The notes under the pieces: generated by a model
The model's database searches: none
What the model was told of the DNA's origin: nothing
Seen by the model: the letters and a program-made list of their open reading frames with translations, nothing else
DNA from: Folioceros fuciformis
Lineage: Eukaryota > Anthocerotophyta > Anthocerotopsida > Anthocerotales
DNA: 64,000 bases
Assembly: GCA_049999805.1 (NCBI GenBank)
Contig: JBNGIO010006248.1
Coordinates: forward strand, 45,900-109,899
Reading direction: 5' to 3'
In this document: positions 38,210 through 52,441 of the stretch, one piece after another
How positions within the stretch are numbered: the first letter of the stretch is position 1
How the letters are laid out: the number at the start of each line of letters is the position of its first letter
Translations under genes and position numbers: made by a program

Positions 38210-41200
38210 AATGCAGAAATAATTATTTTTCAGAAAAATAAATTGAACATCAAAATTAATATTAATTAGAATTTTTATTTTTAATTTAAATAATTTTATT
38301 AAATTTCAAAATTCATTGAAATAGGTATGTAAGTACTATGTAAGACTCTATATGTATAGCTTTAATTTGATACAAGCCTTAGTTTGCCAAACATCCTCTA
38401 CTTTCTCGAACAAACCTTGGCTTTCCCAAAATAAGACTAGTTCCCAAAATTAGGGCTAGTTTTATGAATTAAATCCTTGGAAAACAAGACCCCATGAATC
38501 AGCCACACTCCTTCACATACACATGCAAGACTCTCCACACATGCAAACCACACTCCTTCACACACACATGCAAGACTCTCTACACATGCAAAACGCACAA
38601 GAGCTCTGGTTCACTCTCGTTTCTCATAGGCCTTATTCCAAATATCTCCAATCTTCCAACAATGTCCACAAATCTTCAGCGATCCCTCAGCAATCCTTCG
38701 CAATCTTCCCTAATCTTCAATAATCTCCCACAAACGCCCAAAAATCTTTCAAAAATCTTCTAGAAATCCTCTCCCACCTCCAACAATCTTTCACAATTTC
38801 TCAGCAATCCTCTTCAGTCAGTTGCAGTTAATTCTTCTCCTCATTCTCAATCTCCTGCTCTCACCTCGCATCGCGTTCAATGATTAGCCACACTTCTTCT
38901 CTCTTACCTCACACCTCGCATTGCATTCAGTGCTTGGCCGCTCTTCTCTCCTTCTCTTCTCAGCTCACTCACACATTCTCTTCACACACACCTTCAATCT
39001 TCGTCTTCACACACACTTCCACACTTAGAATTTCGGAATACAGCCAGTAGTTCAATAAAGGAAGGGGAAGATCCTGGACGTCACAGCAGGCTACGAGCAA
39101 GCTCCAAACCCGCCCCACGCCAATCCTTTAGCTCCTCTTCCGTTGTCAACAAAACTTGCTCAATCATTCCCCTCACCACCAACAGCGGAGCAAAGCTCTC
39201 GACCACTCCTAGGAGCTTCTTGCACACGCTACTCACCCAAACTAGACATCTCCAATCCAACCACAAGCTGTGCGAGGATCTCAACCGGGAAGTTGTCTAA
39301 TTAGAGAGGCACCAACAGGCCTCTTTATACAAAGTTTGCAGAGCGGGTGTCACAGCCCGCCATAAAGTCTAGGTCTAAAAACAATCAACTTGAAAGGTGC
39401 CCTTAATTACGGGCGGCATCAGGTCCAAGATGGCATCTAGCCAACCTTATCTAAATTATATTTTAAAGATGCAATAACTCATGGCCTACCTTACCCCCGC
39501 ACCCTCCTCCTATCCGTTCTTCTAGCCCTTCTTCCTCTGCCACCAAATTCTTGGGCTTTCCTTCCTCGCCGCTGATCAGGCAAATCCTCCCATAAAACTT
39601 CCACCTCACTCCTACTGTTGGCTGACCTTTCCTGGTTGGGCAAGGGTGGGGCCCGACTTGGACGTCTCTCTTCCTCTACTGGCCGCCTGTTGCTAAGGAC
39701 CAGCACAGGTTCTTCCTCCACCCAAGCCCGTGCGTCCTATTCCATGAGCTCCCTCAAGATTGCATCTGCATAATAGGGGGCTAATCCCCATACCCATACA
39801 CAATGGAAGAAGCATCCATTCCAGGTCCTCACCTATAGACAGTAGGCCCTGGTCCCTCCTATTCCCACACGCACATGGATAGTAAGGCTAAGTGCACTAT
39901 CTCCATTTACATATAGACCAGGAATATGAGACTCTTCATCCATGTGCCTTAATACAATCTGGCCTCTTGCTATAGATGAGGTGCTTACCCTCTCCTCCCG
40001 TGGGCTACCCCTAATTGTCTACTCTTTGCCCACCTAGGATGATGGAGTGATTCCCGTCGCTCTACCTACATATGTCTGCATTCCAGTCCTCTTGGTGCGG
40101 GTAGGGGTTTCAGCAACCTCTGTTGCAGGTTCCACGATTGTCGCTGCTTACCCGACTGCAGTAGGGCTTCCCACTACCAAAGCCGTCTCTCCCCTATCAG
40201 TAGCAGCTTTCGCTACCTCGGTCATGGACATGCTGCTCCGTTTGACCTTGCCCTTCCCCTTGACTCGGCTCCGAGCCTCATCCCGTTCCCATTTATAACG
40301 GTCCGCTAGCTTCTGGACCTTCTCCACAACGACCGCTTCCTGCTTTGTGCCCGCAACAACTCTTGTTGCATTTCTTGATTCGCTTCATGCGCCTCTATGA
40401 CCTGGGTCATAAGCAATTCTTGTTGTTCCTTCATAGCTTCCACCTCTTCCCGGGCCTTGCGCAAGTCCTCCTGCACCTGAGCTCTCACTTCACCAAGGGC
40501 CTGCGGGGCTTCTTTCAGCTCTTTCCGTCTTGCTTCCTCTTCACCCAACTTGGCCTACGCCACCTCACCTTGCTATCCCTGCATACTCAACCAGGTGAGT
40601 GCCAACGCGGCCTGATCCAGCATGTCTGCCTGTGCGCGGACCATCTAACTGGTACAGATGGAATAGTAAGGATCTACTCTAGTTCCTCTTGGATCATCTC
40701 CATCACCTCCTTTCTGACATTTGGCGGAAACCCTAACTCATCCATATTTTTATCCCGAGGGTTTTTCACCAGATCTCCCAACTTCGTTTCTGCCCCATCT
40801 GATCTTCCTTGTTTCTACACATTACCACTAGTGTTTGCTGCGACGCCCGCGCCTCGCTCCTCACCCTCCAGATTTGTGCAATCGCTCGGTGGATTGCTTG
40901 GCTTGGTCGCTTCACTGTTCTTCGGCTGTTCAGCCTCCCGTCCTTCACTGCCCGATGAAGTCGAAGCTTCCTCATCTCCAAGCCACGGATGGCACAAGCC
41001 AAGCTAGCTGAGAGGAAGCGAGACAGAAACAGTTGGAAGAAGCCCAATAGGCCCTTGGCAAGGTAAGAGCTCAAGTGCAGGAAGAACTGCACAAGGCCCG
41101 GGAAGAGGTACAACCCACGAAGGATCAACAGGAACTGCTCTTGACCCAAGTCAGGGAGGCGCATGAAGCGAATCAAGAAATGCAGTAGGATCAACGTAGA

Positions 41201-41250
41201 TTTCCTCGTTTTGGGCATCTCGCCAAGCTAGTTTCTATTACATTTGAAAT
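38210..41250 (-). mobile_element. Decayed LTR-retrotransposon-like region with gag-type fragments
   Basis: The stretch starts very AT-rich (38210-38480), then C/T-rich, with a 2-copy direct repeat of about 48 bp at 38503-38600 (CACTCCTTCACA..ACACATGCAAGACTCT). Minus-strand frames at 39081-39284, 39491-39721 and 40306-40548 look like pieces of a gag polyprotein; the last is a charged coiled coil (AREEVEAMKEQQELLM). None is intact and no terminal repeats were delimited. The family cannot be set from these pieces. Confidence 0.45.
40345..41200. repeat. Inverted repeat of gag coiled-coil segment
   Basis: The arm at about 40345-40560 codes on the minus strand for a coiled coil containing QELLMTQVIEAHEANQEMQQ. 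The arm at about 41000-41200 codes on the plus strand for a close relative (QELLLTQVREAHEANQEMQ), with two in-frame stops. The arms are therefore inverted copies of about 200 bp separated by roughly 450 bp. Confidence 0.75.
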
Positions 41251-41599
41251 TCACACCACAATATTTTTTAAAATTTTCAATATTTATTGATTATAATTAT
41301 TCGACCCCGAATCACTCCTTGGGGTGCTGTACAAATGAAAGACGTAGGCAAATGAAACCACATAACTCACTTCACACAATTCCCACAACGCCTGCAACGA
41401 ACTCTTGAAAGAAAAAAGAAAATGTTAACTTTCTTTCTACCTAATACATAGGTAGTTGATTTTACATATTTTATGTCATTGACATAGTTATACATATCTT
41501 ATTGGATTCTATACTTTATACCTTGGGTTGGAGTAGTGATTAAAAAAGGAGATTGTCTATATAACTCAGAGTTCCCATATATAAAAAAAAAATAGGAGA

Positions 41600-42209
41600 A
41601 ATAATCCAATAAGGGCAAAGGCAAAATGGGAACCCTGGCCAGGCCTACTGGAGTGTGGTTAAGCGCATTTTACGCTATCTTAAAGGCACGATGAACCACG
41701 GCTTATGCTTCAGGGGGCGAGATGCGATACCTACCGTCTGTGGTTATGCCTATGCCGATTGGGCAACTAACCTTGACGCCCGAAGAAGTATTTCAGCCTA
41801 CTGTTTCATTCTCTCAAATGCTGCTATTCATTGGAGCACGAAAAAGCAAGCTTCTGTGTCTCTGTCCTCCACGGAGGCAGAGTACAAAGCCCTTACAGAA
41901 GCAGCCAAAGAAGCCATTTGGGAGCGTGCTTTTATGTAAGGTCTTGGATTTCCCCAGCTGAAGCCTACCCTCATTTACTGTGATAATGTTTCCACAATTA
42001 GTATGACTGCCAATCCTCGCTTTCATGCACGCACGAAGCATATCGAGGTACAACATCACTTTATTCACCATCAAGTGGAACTGAAGGAAGTCAGGCTTCA
42101 GTATGTTTCAACGAACCTGAACCCTGTAGATTTGCTGACTAAGTACCTGCTAGCCAGCAAACATATTCAGTTTATGGAGGTGATGGGCGTAAAACCATGT
42201 CCTACCCCT
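41600..42209 (+). pseudogene. Ty1/copia RNase H fragment, disrupted
   Basis: The C-terminal part of a copia polyprotein: VVKRILRYLKGTMNHGLCF, GYAYADWATNLDARRSISAY, KKQASVSLSSTEAEYKALTE, LIYCDNVSTISMTANPRFHA, RTKHIEVQHHFIHHQVEL and LNPVDLLTKYL. An in-frame TAA at 41937-41939 interrupts the frame, which continues unchanged to 42209. Reverse transcriptase, integrase and protease are absent upstream, so the element is truncated and dead. Confidence 0.9.
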
Positions 42210-42648
42210 TAGCGCTCCTACAGTCCTATGCTACAGTTGGTGCGGATGAAGCTCCACAGTTCCCTTCTAATCGCACACTGCAGCTGAGAAGACAGTCGTC
42301 ACTTATCTGGAGGGAGAGGATAGGCGGCCGTGTTTCTCAAAAGCTCCGCCAGTATTTCCTGTTCAGTCCTGGAGTGACGCCTATCTGGAATTTCACTGAC
42401 CTCCAATGCAATTTGCAGTCGACATTCCCAGCCCGCTAGCTGCCATGTTTGGTTTGTTGTGAAGTTGCTCCACTTGCTCGCAGGATCATGGCGATTCAGG
42501 TTGTTCGCTCTTCGCTTGCATCTCCTATGCTCTTCTTTTATGTGTTGGTGCAGGAGAAATATTACGATGGTGAAGGTGCACAGTGCCAGACATTGCACTA
42601 TGACTTATGCTATGGTTGCCACGTCGCGAAGCTAGCAATGAGCTCCGT

Positions 42649-42850
42649 TTAAGGGGGCGTGTTTGGATATAAACCTCTCGATAGGTTTATAGTAATAATA
42701 AACTCACTTACTATGAGCTATTTTAAATTCTTAGGTCTTATGAATAGACGCGACTCTTACAATTTTGTATATAAGGCCACAATGTGTTTAATTATCTAAT
42801 CTTTGCTTTTTGGCAACATTGGTGCATGTGTCTGTATAGCATCCATGTCA
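42649..42850 (+). mobile_element. Copia polypurine tract and start of 3' LTR
   Basis: TTTAAGGGGGCG (from about 42648) has the form of a polypurine tract, followed by TGTTTGGATATAAACC at about 42659, beginning with the TG expected of an LTR. A TATA-like TGTATATAAGGCC lies at about 42768-42780. I could not fix the LTR end and no 5' LTR was found. Confidence 0.5.
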
Positions 42851-43459
42851 ACTCACAATTTCTCCTAGTGCTAACCTCAGGATCACAACGCAATCAGCCT
42901 TATTTGGGCTGGACGCAGCCTCAGGCAAACCTCTCCTTAAAACATAATGGTGGGGCTTACTGTGGTCTTTGTGCCTTTTTCATCTCTGGGTCAATTGGTC
43001 CGCGGTGGTCTATGGAGGACGGGAGCCAGCTTCATCGAGAGCTTTGTTGTGGCGTATATGGGAGCATTTATTTATTGCAGCAGAAGCTTTGGAGCAATCC
43101 CGTCGGAAACAGTTTAAGAGGAAAGAGTGGAGGTCGGTGGGCTTCCTAATGCCTGTACAAATATCCGTTGGAATCATTCGTGCCCATGGGGAAGGTGAGC
43201 CCTTACAGTCCTTGGGAGACTTCGAGGGGTGAGTATGAGTGTCTTTGGCAGTCTGCAAGTACCATAGTGTAAGGGAGCGCTCTCTGAGCTCATTGTCTTG
43301 AGCTTTGGACTCAAGGCTTGTCTCCCACCCCTCTCTTTTGGTGCTCGATATGTACATACGTTAGCAGGGGGCCCCCTTTGAATCGCAAGTGGGAGGCATC
43401 TTCCACTCATAATCAAAATTCTTTTTTTTGCGAAAAACGATTGCAGCAGAACTTTTTTA

Positions 43460-43840
43460 CCAGATCGCTTCATGCACTATTTGTAGAATGCCCTTGCTAG
43501 TATCTTGAATGGAAGCCCTCAACATGGGCTACAAAAGGATATATGTTTGTACTTTGGTTTGGCATCCAAATGCTTGCGGTATCATCGAAAAACGGATGCA
43601 CAAGTACGAGAATGCAGAAAGTTTTTGCTGAATTTTGCATGCACAATTCAAGTATTTTTGTGCCCAATATCTTGGATTGAAGGTCTATGCAGGGATTACA
43701 GAATGATATGTTTGTATTGTGTTTTGGACCCCAAACAACAGAGTTCTGGTTGTAAGACGGATTCCAACAATTGCGTTTGCAAGTGGCTAAGCAAAGATAA
43801 AAAACGTGGCCAGCCTTTGCACAATCGGCGAGGATTGGCA
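43460..43840. repeat. Degenerate direct repeat, period about 168 bp
   Basis: Sequence from about 43503 (CTTGAATGGAAG...ATATGTTTGTACTTTGGTTTGG) recurs from about 43671 (CTTGGATTGAAG...ATATGTTTGTATTGTGTTTTGG), and the lead-in CATGCA(C)...TTTG also repeats. The copies are diverged. Nothing else is recognised in 42850-44190. Confidence 0.6.
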
Positions 43841-44191
43841 TTTCTATTTAATTGATTCACTAAAGGCAGCCTTCTCTGCAACTTGTTCAACAAATATAGG
43901 GTGCTTTGCCTTTGGAGGCAGTTTCCATGATAAACGATTTTCCCAAGACGGTTTTTTTCCTCTTCAAGCTATTGTCGGACGCTTCACCTATTGGCAAGAG
44001 GTATGGAATCTAGATTAGACTATTCTCCTCATCTTCTGCAGCCACACCTCTAACTGCTGGAACACACCTTGTATCAGTGCAATTGCATGGGCCTCAATGA
44101 CAGGTTTCCTCTGCACTAAACTTGATATGTTTTCCCAAACAGTTACTAAGTTCATTTGGCGGGGGACAGGGGCTCTTGCAATCACATTTGT

Positions 44192-46425
44192 TCATGCCTG
44201 CACAGCTTGTGACAAAGGACGATGCACAATTGTTAGCTCGTTTCGAACGGTACCACAAAGTTCAGCCTCCCTAGCACATAGTAGAGGTGCTTGTTTGTAC
44301 GATTCTTGTGAAGTAGCCACTGATGCATATATACCCACAAGGGTTTCTATGGGCACTATTTCCTGAAAGAGCATCATGACTTTCACTTGATGGTTACAAA
44401 GAAACCCTGTAGATGAAATCTTGTATGTGTAGCTGCCCAGAGGAGAGTCGGCAATAAACACATGATAAGCCTTGTTCTTCTTTGCATTCTCACTCCTTAC
44501 GATAGCATATGGTTGCCTAGTACAAGGTAGGGATACATCGGACTCTAGGATTTCCAATGCTTTGTTCAATGCACTTCGCACAACCAGTTCTTGCTTATCA
44601 TTCCTAATGATGCCACTCCCCTTACCTTGTCTTTGGTACCAAAAATGTCTGTTCACTTCATCCGTCAGGATATGTAAAAGCCAGTCAAGTCGTCTGCTAC
44701 GAAGATTCTTCTTTGTGAGGAGATTATGGTACTTAAGGTGACAATGATAAGCTTCGATCGAAGAGTTGCAATCTTGACCTGCGTGAGGTATAGTCCTTAC
44801 TACCTTTATCCTCATGTCCATGACATCTCCCCATTCCTGTTGAAAATAATGCACAAAATTGGCTTCTGAGGCACCATACACCTCGTAAAACTCTTAAAGC
44901 TTCATCTGGGCTGATCCTAGATCATTCCTTGAGTCCATGTCCATGTACATAACATTTACCAAGGCCTTCATCATGGCTGCCCTGTTACTTGCGGAGTTGA
45001 CTTCTTCAAGAGCTGCCATAACCACGCCCACCGTACATGCCATAAATAGAGNNNNNNNNNNNNNNNNNNNNNNNNNNNNNNNNNNNNNNNNNNNNNNNNN
45101 NNNNNNNNNNNNNNNNNNNNNNNNNNNNNNNNNNNNNNNNNNNNNNNNNNNGCCATAAATAGAGGAACACAAGAGTTGTGTTGCAAAATACTTGCCGGAT
45201 TGCTTTTATCTCTGCTACACAGTAATTGACAAGAAAAGCTGTAGGATGCTAATTTAATTGTAGTGACTGCAATTTTCTTTGCAAAGCCATAAACCACATG
45301 GCCATGTGTTTTGTAGTAGATTGACTAGTTATTAGCCAAGCCACCAATATGCCATTGCGGTGATCATTGAACACCAGCAAAGTGAACAATTGAAACTGAA
45401 ATAAAGAGAAAGTGAGTTAGGAAGCTAGCATCCCACAATTTTATGTTTGAAATGCAAAGAATCTAACCTTCCACTTCTTGGTGCCAAATGTGGCATCCAT
45501 TGAAATGATGGATTGATGCCCCCAGTAAAGCATGCATTCCTTCTGGAAGCTTGTTTGAAACCCTAAAGTAAAAGGTGTGCCCTCCATCGAAGCACCAGGT
45601 GGTGGGAAGAAAACAATATCCCTATGGATGTCAATCCATAGCTTGACACTGACTTCATCAATGGTATGGAGTCTCCAAGTCCTTGCATCCAACTTAGCTT
45701 GCAAGTTGCGTATGTACTTAGGCAAGAGAAAATAATCTCTCTGTAAGATAGCGTTAGGATCCCCTTGCATCCTAACATAGACATCGTTCTCGTGATCACA
45801 TAAAATCTGGTATAGAGTGGTTTTGCACAAAAGTTTGTGCTTCACCCATTCTCTCTTGCTTGCTGATAAAGAAGGAGCAAGAGCACATGAGGGAGCTGCA
45901 TTTGTTGCTAACAATCCATGGCAAAAGTCACGAGAGGCATCCACGTGATGTCACTGATCAAAACAGATTTGAGCAATTATCTTGAAACAACTCCAATTGA
46001 GTAATGACAACCACAAACTCACAACCTACTTTCCTGCTCTCCCTATAAGCCACCTTGCTCCTTCGACTTCCAGATCCAGACTTTGGCCTATTAGTCATGT
46101 CCACCAAGGGTGCATCACTTTGAAGATGGTTGTCAGATCTAGAACCATACGCACAACAAGACCTTATGTATTATTTTGGTGTGGTTGGTGATAGGACATT
46201 ATACTTACGTGCCTTTGCCTTGGACAGCGTGCCGCGTTTCACAACCCTGGTTGGAAAAATTGGATTTTGCTCCTCACCTATCAAGAAGTCTGAAACCCTT
46301 TCCCGTAGAATGTAAGCAGTCTTCACCTCCATTAGACTACATGTATGGTGTCTAGCCATTCCAAGCCAGTTCCTGTTGAAATTGCCTGGTAGTGGAGTCC
46401 GGATCTCATAAGGAAACCTTGCCAT
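44192..46425 (-). pseudogene. Mutator-like (MULE) transposase remnant
   Basis: Minus-strand pieces in transposase order: 46425-46171, then 45944 to about 45460 ending YWGHQSIISMDATFGTKKWK (the first catalytic Asp region), a short intron, about 45397-45250 reading FTLLVFNDHRNGILVAWLIT, a 100-N gap, then 44881-44192 with IPHAGQDCNSSIEAYHCHLK, RRLDWLLHILTDEVNRHFWY and GFLCNHQVKV. The last resembles a SWIM zinc finger with only the C-x-H half kept (the first CxC is YTYK). The frame breaks around the gap, so the gene is probably dead. No terminal inverted repeats were delimited. Confidence 0.75.
45052..45151. other. Assembly gap (100 N) with duplicated 13-bp flanks
   Basis: The last 13 bases before the gap and the first 13 after it are the same (gccataaatagag). 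The gap length is the conventional 100 N, so the two contig ends may simply overlap. Confidence 0.95.
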
Positions 46426-47358
46426 CTACAAAGGTAGCATAATACCTGACGTCAAAATGCTTAACCGACCCCCGAGATTAGGCTAATTAAATGATGTATG
46501 CGAAGCAATCACAACTCTTGAGAATCAACCGTAGGAACTGAAAACTTACACTTTATTGACAAGATGAACTACAAGCCCCCCATACCTAATCAATCCATCG
46601 CAGCACTTCCCGTACGCACACGCCTCCCGCACCTACATAGACCATCATACTGCTTCCCATAGCGTGATCAGCAATGCACATTGGTAGCTTGGTGTGACAC
46701 ACTCGACTAATTGAGCAGGGAAGGTCCGGAGCCTTTCATTAACATATGTTTTGAGACCAAAGCGTTTTGGCTGCCTATTTTCGTTTTCCTGGAATAACTA
46801 TGCCCTGACACGACTTAGGGACGGAGTTTGGGAGAGCGGGCTGTTACCGTCGAACAGTAACGTGTGCCGGATAGTGTGGACATGCGCAGTGGGTGCGAGT
46901 GGGCATGGCCCGATGACATATGGATGCCGATGGCAAAACCATTTGCGCCGGCCTTGAGTTATGTGCCTCATTACTTCGTGTGAACCAATAGCTCTTGCGA
47001 CAAATCAGTGTCCTTGAAATATATGTGCTTGCTTTGGGGCAAAAATACCGACCTACAAGAGCGGATACAAAACGGGAAAAGGACATGGATGCATACATCT
47101 GGCTCTCTTTCGTCCTATATAGATGTAACTACTGTTCTGGAGTAACAGGGAGGGGTTTAATGATTTACGCACATACGAGGGCCCAGTTAAAGACCTTGCT
47201 TTGTGGCGGCTGGACTGTGTAGGTCTGGGAAACAGAAAAGCTCGCCGTACAGAGGCCAAACCTGAGGAGGGGAGGGCACCCTAAAAGCAAATCCCAGGAA
47301 ATCTCGCAAGCAAAGAAAACTGTAGAATGATTTATCTAGCACCATATTTGCTATGTGG
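46426..47358. other. Intergenic between MULE remnant and PRMT gene
   Basis: No gene recognised. A TATA-like CCTATATAGATG lies at 47114-47125, too far from the PRMT start to be its core promoter unless a leader intron exists. Confidence 0.35.
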
Positions 47359-47458
47359 NNNNNNNNNNNNNNNNNNNNNNNNNNNNNNNNNNNNNNNNNN
47401 NNNNNNNNNNNNNNNNNNNNNNNNNNNNNNNNNNNNNNNNNNNNNNNNNNNNNNNNNN
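47359..47458. other. Assembly gap (100 N)
   Basis: Runs of N upstream of the PRMT gene, in its likely promoter or 5' UTR. The flanks share only TGG. Confidence 0.95.
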
Positions 47459-47696
47459 TGGATGTTTGTGAATTGTGCAGGTGGGATTGGAGGAGTTTTG
47501 CTGTTGTTCCCCTTCCTGTTTTCCGGCAGTGGGCGGGTGCGGCATTGTGTGTAAGGGTCTCGGTGTGTTGCTTCTCCAGATTGGAGGAAGGGTGGGGTAG
47601 GGGGATAAAATAGGTCGCGTGCTGCAACCCGGATTGTACGCAAGTCTGCTAGCTGTGCTTGCGTCCACGAGTAAGGGTAAGGGGTGCAGCGCGGCC

Positions 47697-49811
<2,115 letters not shown>

Positions 49812-50512
49812 TGAGGTGAGCATGGATCTGTACCTCGTTGTATTCGTCGCTAGGTATTGTATAGCACCAGGGTATACTCATGGGTATGAAGTACCTATGT
49901 ATATTTTTTTCCCAGTGCTTATGATTTATTTCAGCATGTGCAAGGAAGGCTCTTCTCCTTTTATGACAGCGTGTTGTAGAGCTGTTGTCAAGCAATAGTA
50001 CCTTCGTTTGGCCTAAGTATCGTCACGGCTCCACACTTGATCCTTGAAGTCCTTGTTTGTTCCACACGTAGTGGTCCCTGGAAATTTCTCTGGCGGTTCA
50101 CCCTTTTTTCCTGTGGATGGAAATGCCCCTGAGGATATGATGTTTGTTTATTGTCATCTGAAAGACTGACGCTCTTGCTTCAGTATGATGATGCAAGTTA
50201 CTGATCCTCAGGTTTCGTGTTCAGTCTTAGTGTCTATGATTTCCCAACACCACTATCTGAAGATGCAGGCCATCTGACTGGGTCCCCGGGCCCTCCTGCA
50301 GGCCCCGCCTGCTGCTTCCTGTCCTCGAAGTCTGCGTAGTAACGTAGCGACTAGCGTGTTGAAGTACAAAGTTCGGCATCGGGACAAGTGCAAGAGAGCA
50401 CCGTTGAACGAGAACGTGGAGACAGTCCTAAAGTTACTGCGAGATTAAAGAGCAACGAGCCTCAGGTCTTGTATCCTCGTCTACCACTGAATCATCTCTG
50501 TATTCCGAAACC
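49812..50512. other. Intergenic between PRMT and first DUF26 gene
   Basis: No gene seen in about 700 bp. It should hold the PRMT 3' UTR and the promoter of the DUF26 gene. Confidence 0.4.
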
Positions 50513-50992
50513 ATGTTGAAGGCGCGACTAATCGTAACAAGTGGAAACTTGCTCGCTGTTGTCATCAATCTGCTTTTCGTTTCTCTGAGCACGTCTGCCT
50601 CGCCTCCTCCACAATTCACACCTCCAGATCTAACACCAGTATATCAATCTTGTGGAGATACTTTCTTCTCTCCTGACAGTGTGTACGCTGAGTTATTAGA
50701 AACCGGACTCAACGCGCTTATAAGCACAGCAAGCCTGAACTTCCAGACCAGTCCACTGGACACTCCGCAATACCAAGATGTATATGGAGAACTCCATGGA
50801 AGAACTTTCCAGATCATTTGGATATCAGCCAAGTGTTTTAGGGGTAGACAAATCAAGACATCATTCGAATGCAACTTATGCTTAAGATATTTGAAAAGCA
50901 AATTACAGAATGACTGCCCCTGGAACCATTCAGCCGAAATCATAGTCGCCGATTGTACATTAAGATATAGCAAAGATAAGTACTATGGATAG
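50513..50992 (+). CDS. Secreted single-domain DUF26 (Gnk2-like) protein
   Basis: Intronless, 159 residues. A signal peptide (hydrophobic LLAVVINLLFVSLST, cleavage near SASP) precedes one DUF26/Gnk2 domain: LTPVYQSCGD, LNFQTSPLD, RTFQIIWISAKCF, FECNLCLRYLKSKL and ADCTLRYS. Six cysteines lie outside the signal peptide, fitting three disulfides. The family motif is normally C-x8-C-x2-C; here the spacing is C-x11-C-x2-C. Gnk2 (ginkbilobin) is a mannose-binding antifungal protein; related domains form the ectodomains of cysteine-rich receptor kinases and plasmodesmata proteins. An extracellular lectin/defence role is inference only. A related copy lies 1 kb downstream in the same direction. Confidence 0.8.
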   Translation: MLKARLIVTSGNLLAVVINLLFVSLSTSASPPPQFTPPDLTPVYQSCGDTFFSPDSVYAELLETGLNALISTASLNFQTSPLDTPQYQDVYGELHGRTFQIIWISAKCFRGRQIKTSFECNLCLRYLKSKLQNDCPWNHSAEIIVADCTLRYSKDKYYG

Positions 50993-51985
50993 TAACATTA
51001 TGGAGAACAAACAACATCATATTTCTATTATAAAAATATAAAAATAAAAACGTAATACCTAGAACTCTTTTTAATTTTATATAGAAACCCTAATATTGAA
51101 TTTTATTTTATATTTTTATGAATAATAAAAGTAATTCAAACTGCTACCTTCATGGTATTTAAAATATGGCCACTTCATTAGAGTATGCTTTACTTATATA
51201 CTACATGCTTGTTCTTTTAAGGAAAGTTAAAATAGATTAGCCTTTTGTTGTAGATATGACATCTAGATACCTTTGTGTTTGAAACTTTTGGGTCTTGAGG
51301 ATCGGAGCCTCTATGTGGGCAAAGAGATGGAAAGGTGTATTTAATTTTGCAAAAAAAGAGAAATAATCCCCTTACTCGTTGTTGTCGATGGGTTAGTCAT
51401 GCACTTTGATCCACTTAACATAAATAAGCTCTTTAATATCCCAAGTTTTGACAGTCATTAGTGACTCTAAACATAGAGCTTAGTTGCTTCGTCTTATTAT
51501 AGTGCCATAAGGTTAGGGATTTCCTTGATGTGTCATATAAGTAGATGAGCGTTCACTATCTCAAATAAGTGTAATGAATTTTCTAGTGCTAAGAAATATT
51601 AAAAAATAACCATAAATAATTTGTTGCTATTTTTTTAGCCAAAGGTATTGGTCACCAAACTCTATAATTCTCTTTGAATATATATATGCAGTAAATCATA
51701 AGTTTGGATGAGTTTTTCAATATGAGGTTGCATTAATATTTGTGATGTGAGGTAGCTGGAAAATTATTTTGATTATGAATTCGTCATGACGAGTAATATA
51801 ATCAATGTGTATAACATACATCATTATGACGAAACAAAATTTAGAAATGTGGTTATTAAGGAATATAACTTAACTCTTAGGCCACAAGTAGTGAGGATTG
51901 AAGGGTAACTTAATTGTCACTTAACTTTCTTACAGAGTGTTGCATTGTTTGGTTATCAACCAAATCTTGGTGAACTTCGATTAAA
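50993..51985. other. AT-rich spacer between DUF26 genes
   Basis: About 1 kb of very AT-rich sequence without a supportable gene. It must contain the promoter of the second DUF26 gene. Confidence 0.45.
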
Positions 51986-52441
51986 ATGACGAATATTCAA
52001 TGGATGTTGCGAATGTGGTTGACAAGCATTCTTGTCTTTGTTTGCATGCGTCTTTCAATGTCACAACCTTTTCCTCCTCCTTTGTTTAGGCCACCAAATT
52101 TGACACCAGTGTACACAAGTTGTGGTGACACAGAGTATGCTCCAGTTAGTGATTTTGCTAAGTTATTAGAAAAGGGATTGAATAATCTTATTCTTACTGC
52201 AAGTTCGAATTTTCAAACAAGTACGTTAGATCTTTCGAGTTATCAAGATGTGTATATTAGCGAGGGGGGTCGTACTTATCAAATAATTTGGAGCTCTGCG
52301 AAATGTTTTCAAGGACAAACAATTACCACACAATTTGAATGCTGGTTCTGCTTGTTTGAAGTTCGGAGGTTGTTAGCGAATGCGTGTCATAATAAACATT
52401 CGGCCGAAATGGTTGTGGTTGATTGTACTTTGAAGTATAGT
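51986..52441 (+). CDS. Second DUF26 (Gnk2-like) protein, C-terminus lost in gap
   Basis: Frame of 152 residues running into a 100-N gap. Signal peptide (WLTSILVFVCMRLSMS), then LTPVYTSCGD, SNFQTSTLD, RTYQIIWSSAKCF, FECWFCLFEVRRLL and VDCTLKYS, matching the neighbour at 50513 throughout, with the same C-x11-C-x2-C spacing. The upstream copy ends ten codons after the equivalent DCTL, so only a few residues should be missing. Codon use is AT-richer than in the upstream copy. A tandem duplicate; role as for the neighbour. Confidence 0.78.

Noticed and set aside
40345-41218. Long hydrophobic ORFs (Phe/Leu-rich) on both strands
   Set aside because: They are antisense readings of the two inverted gag coiled-coil copies.
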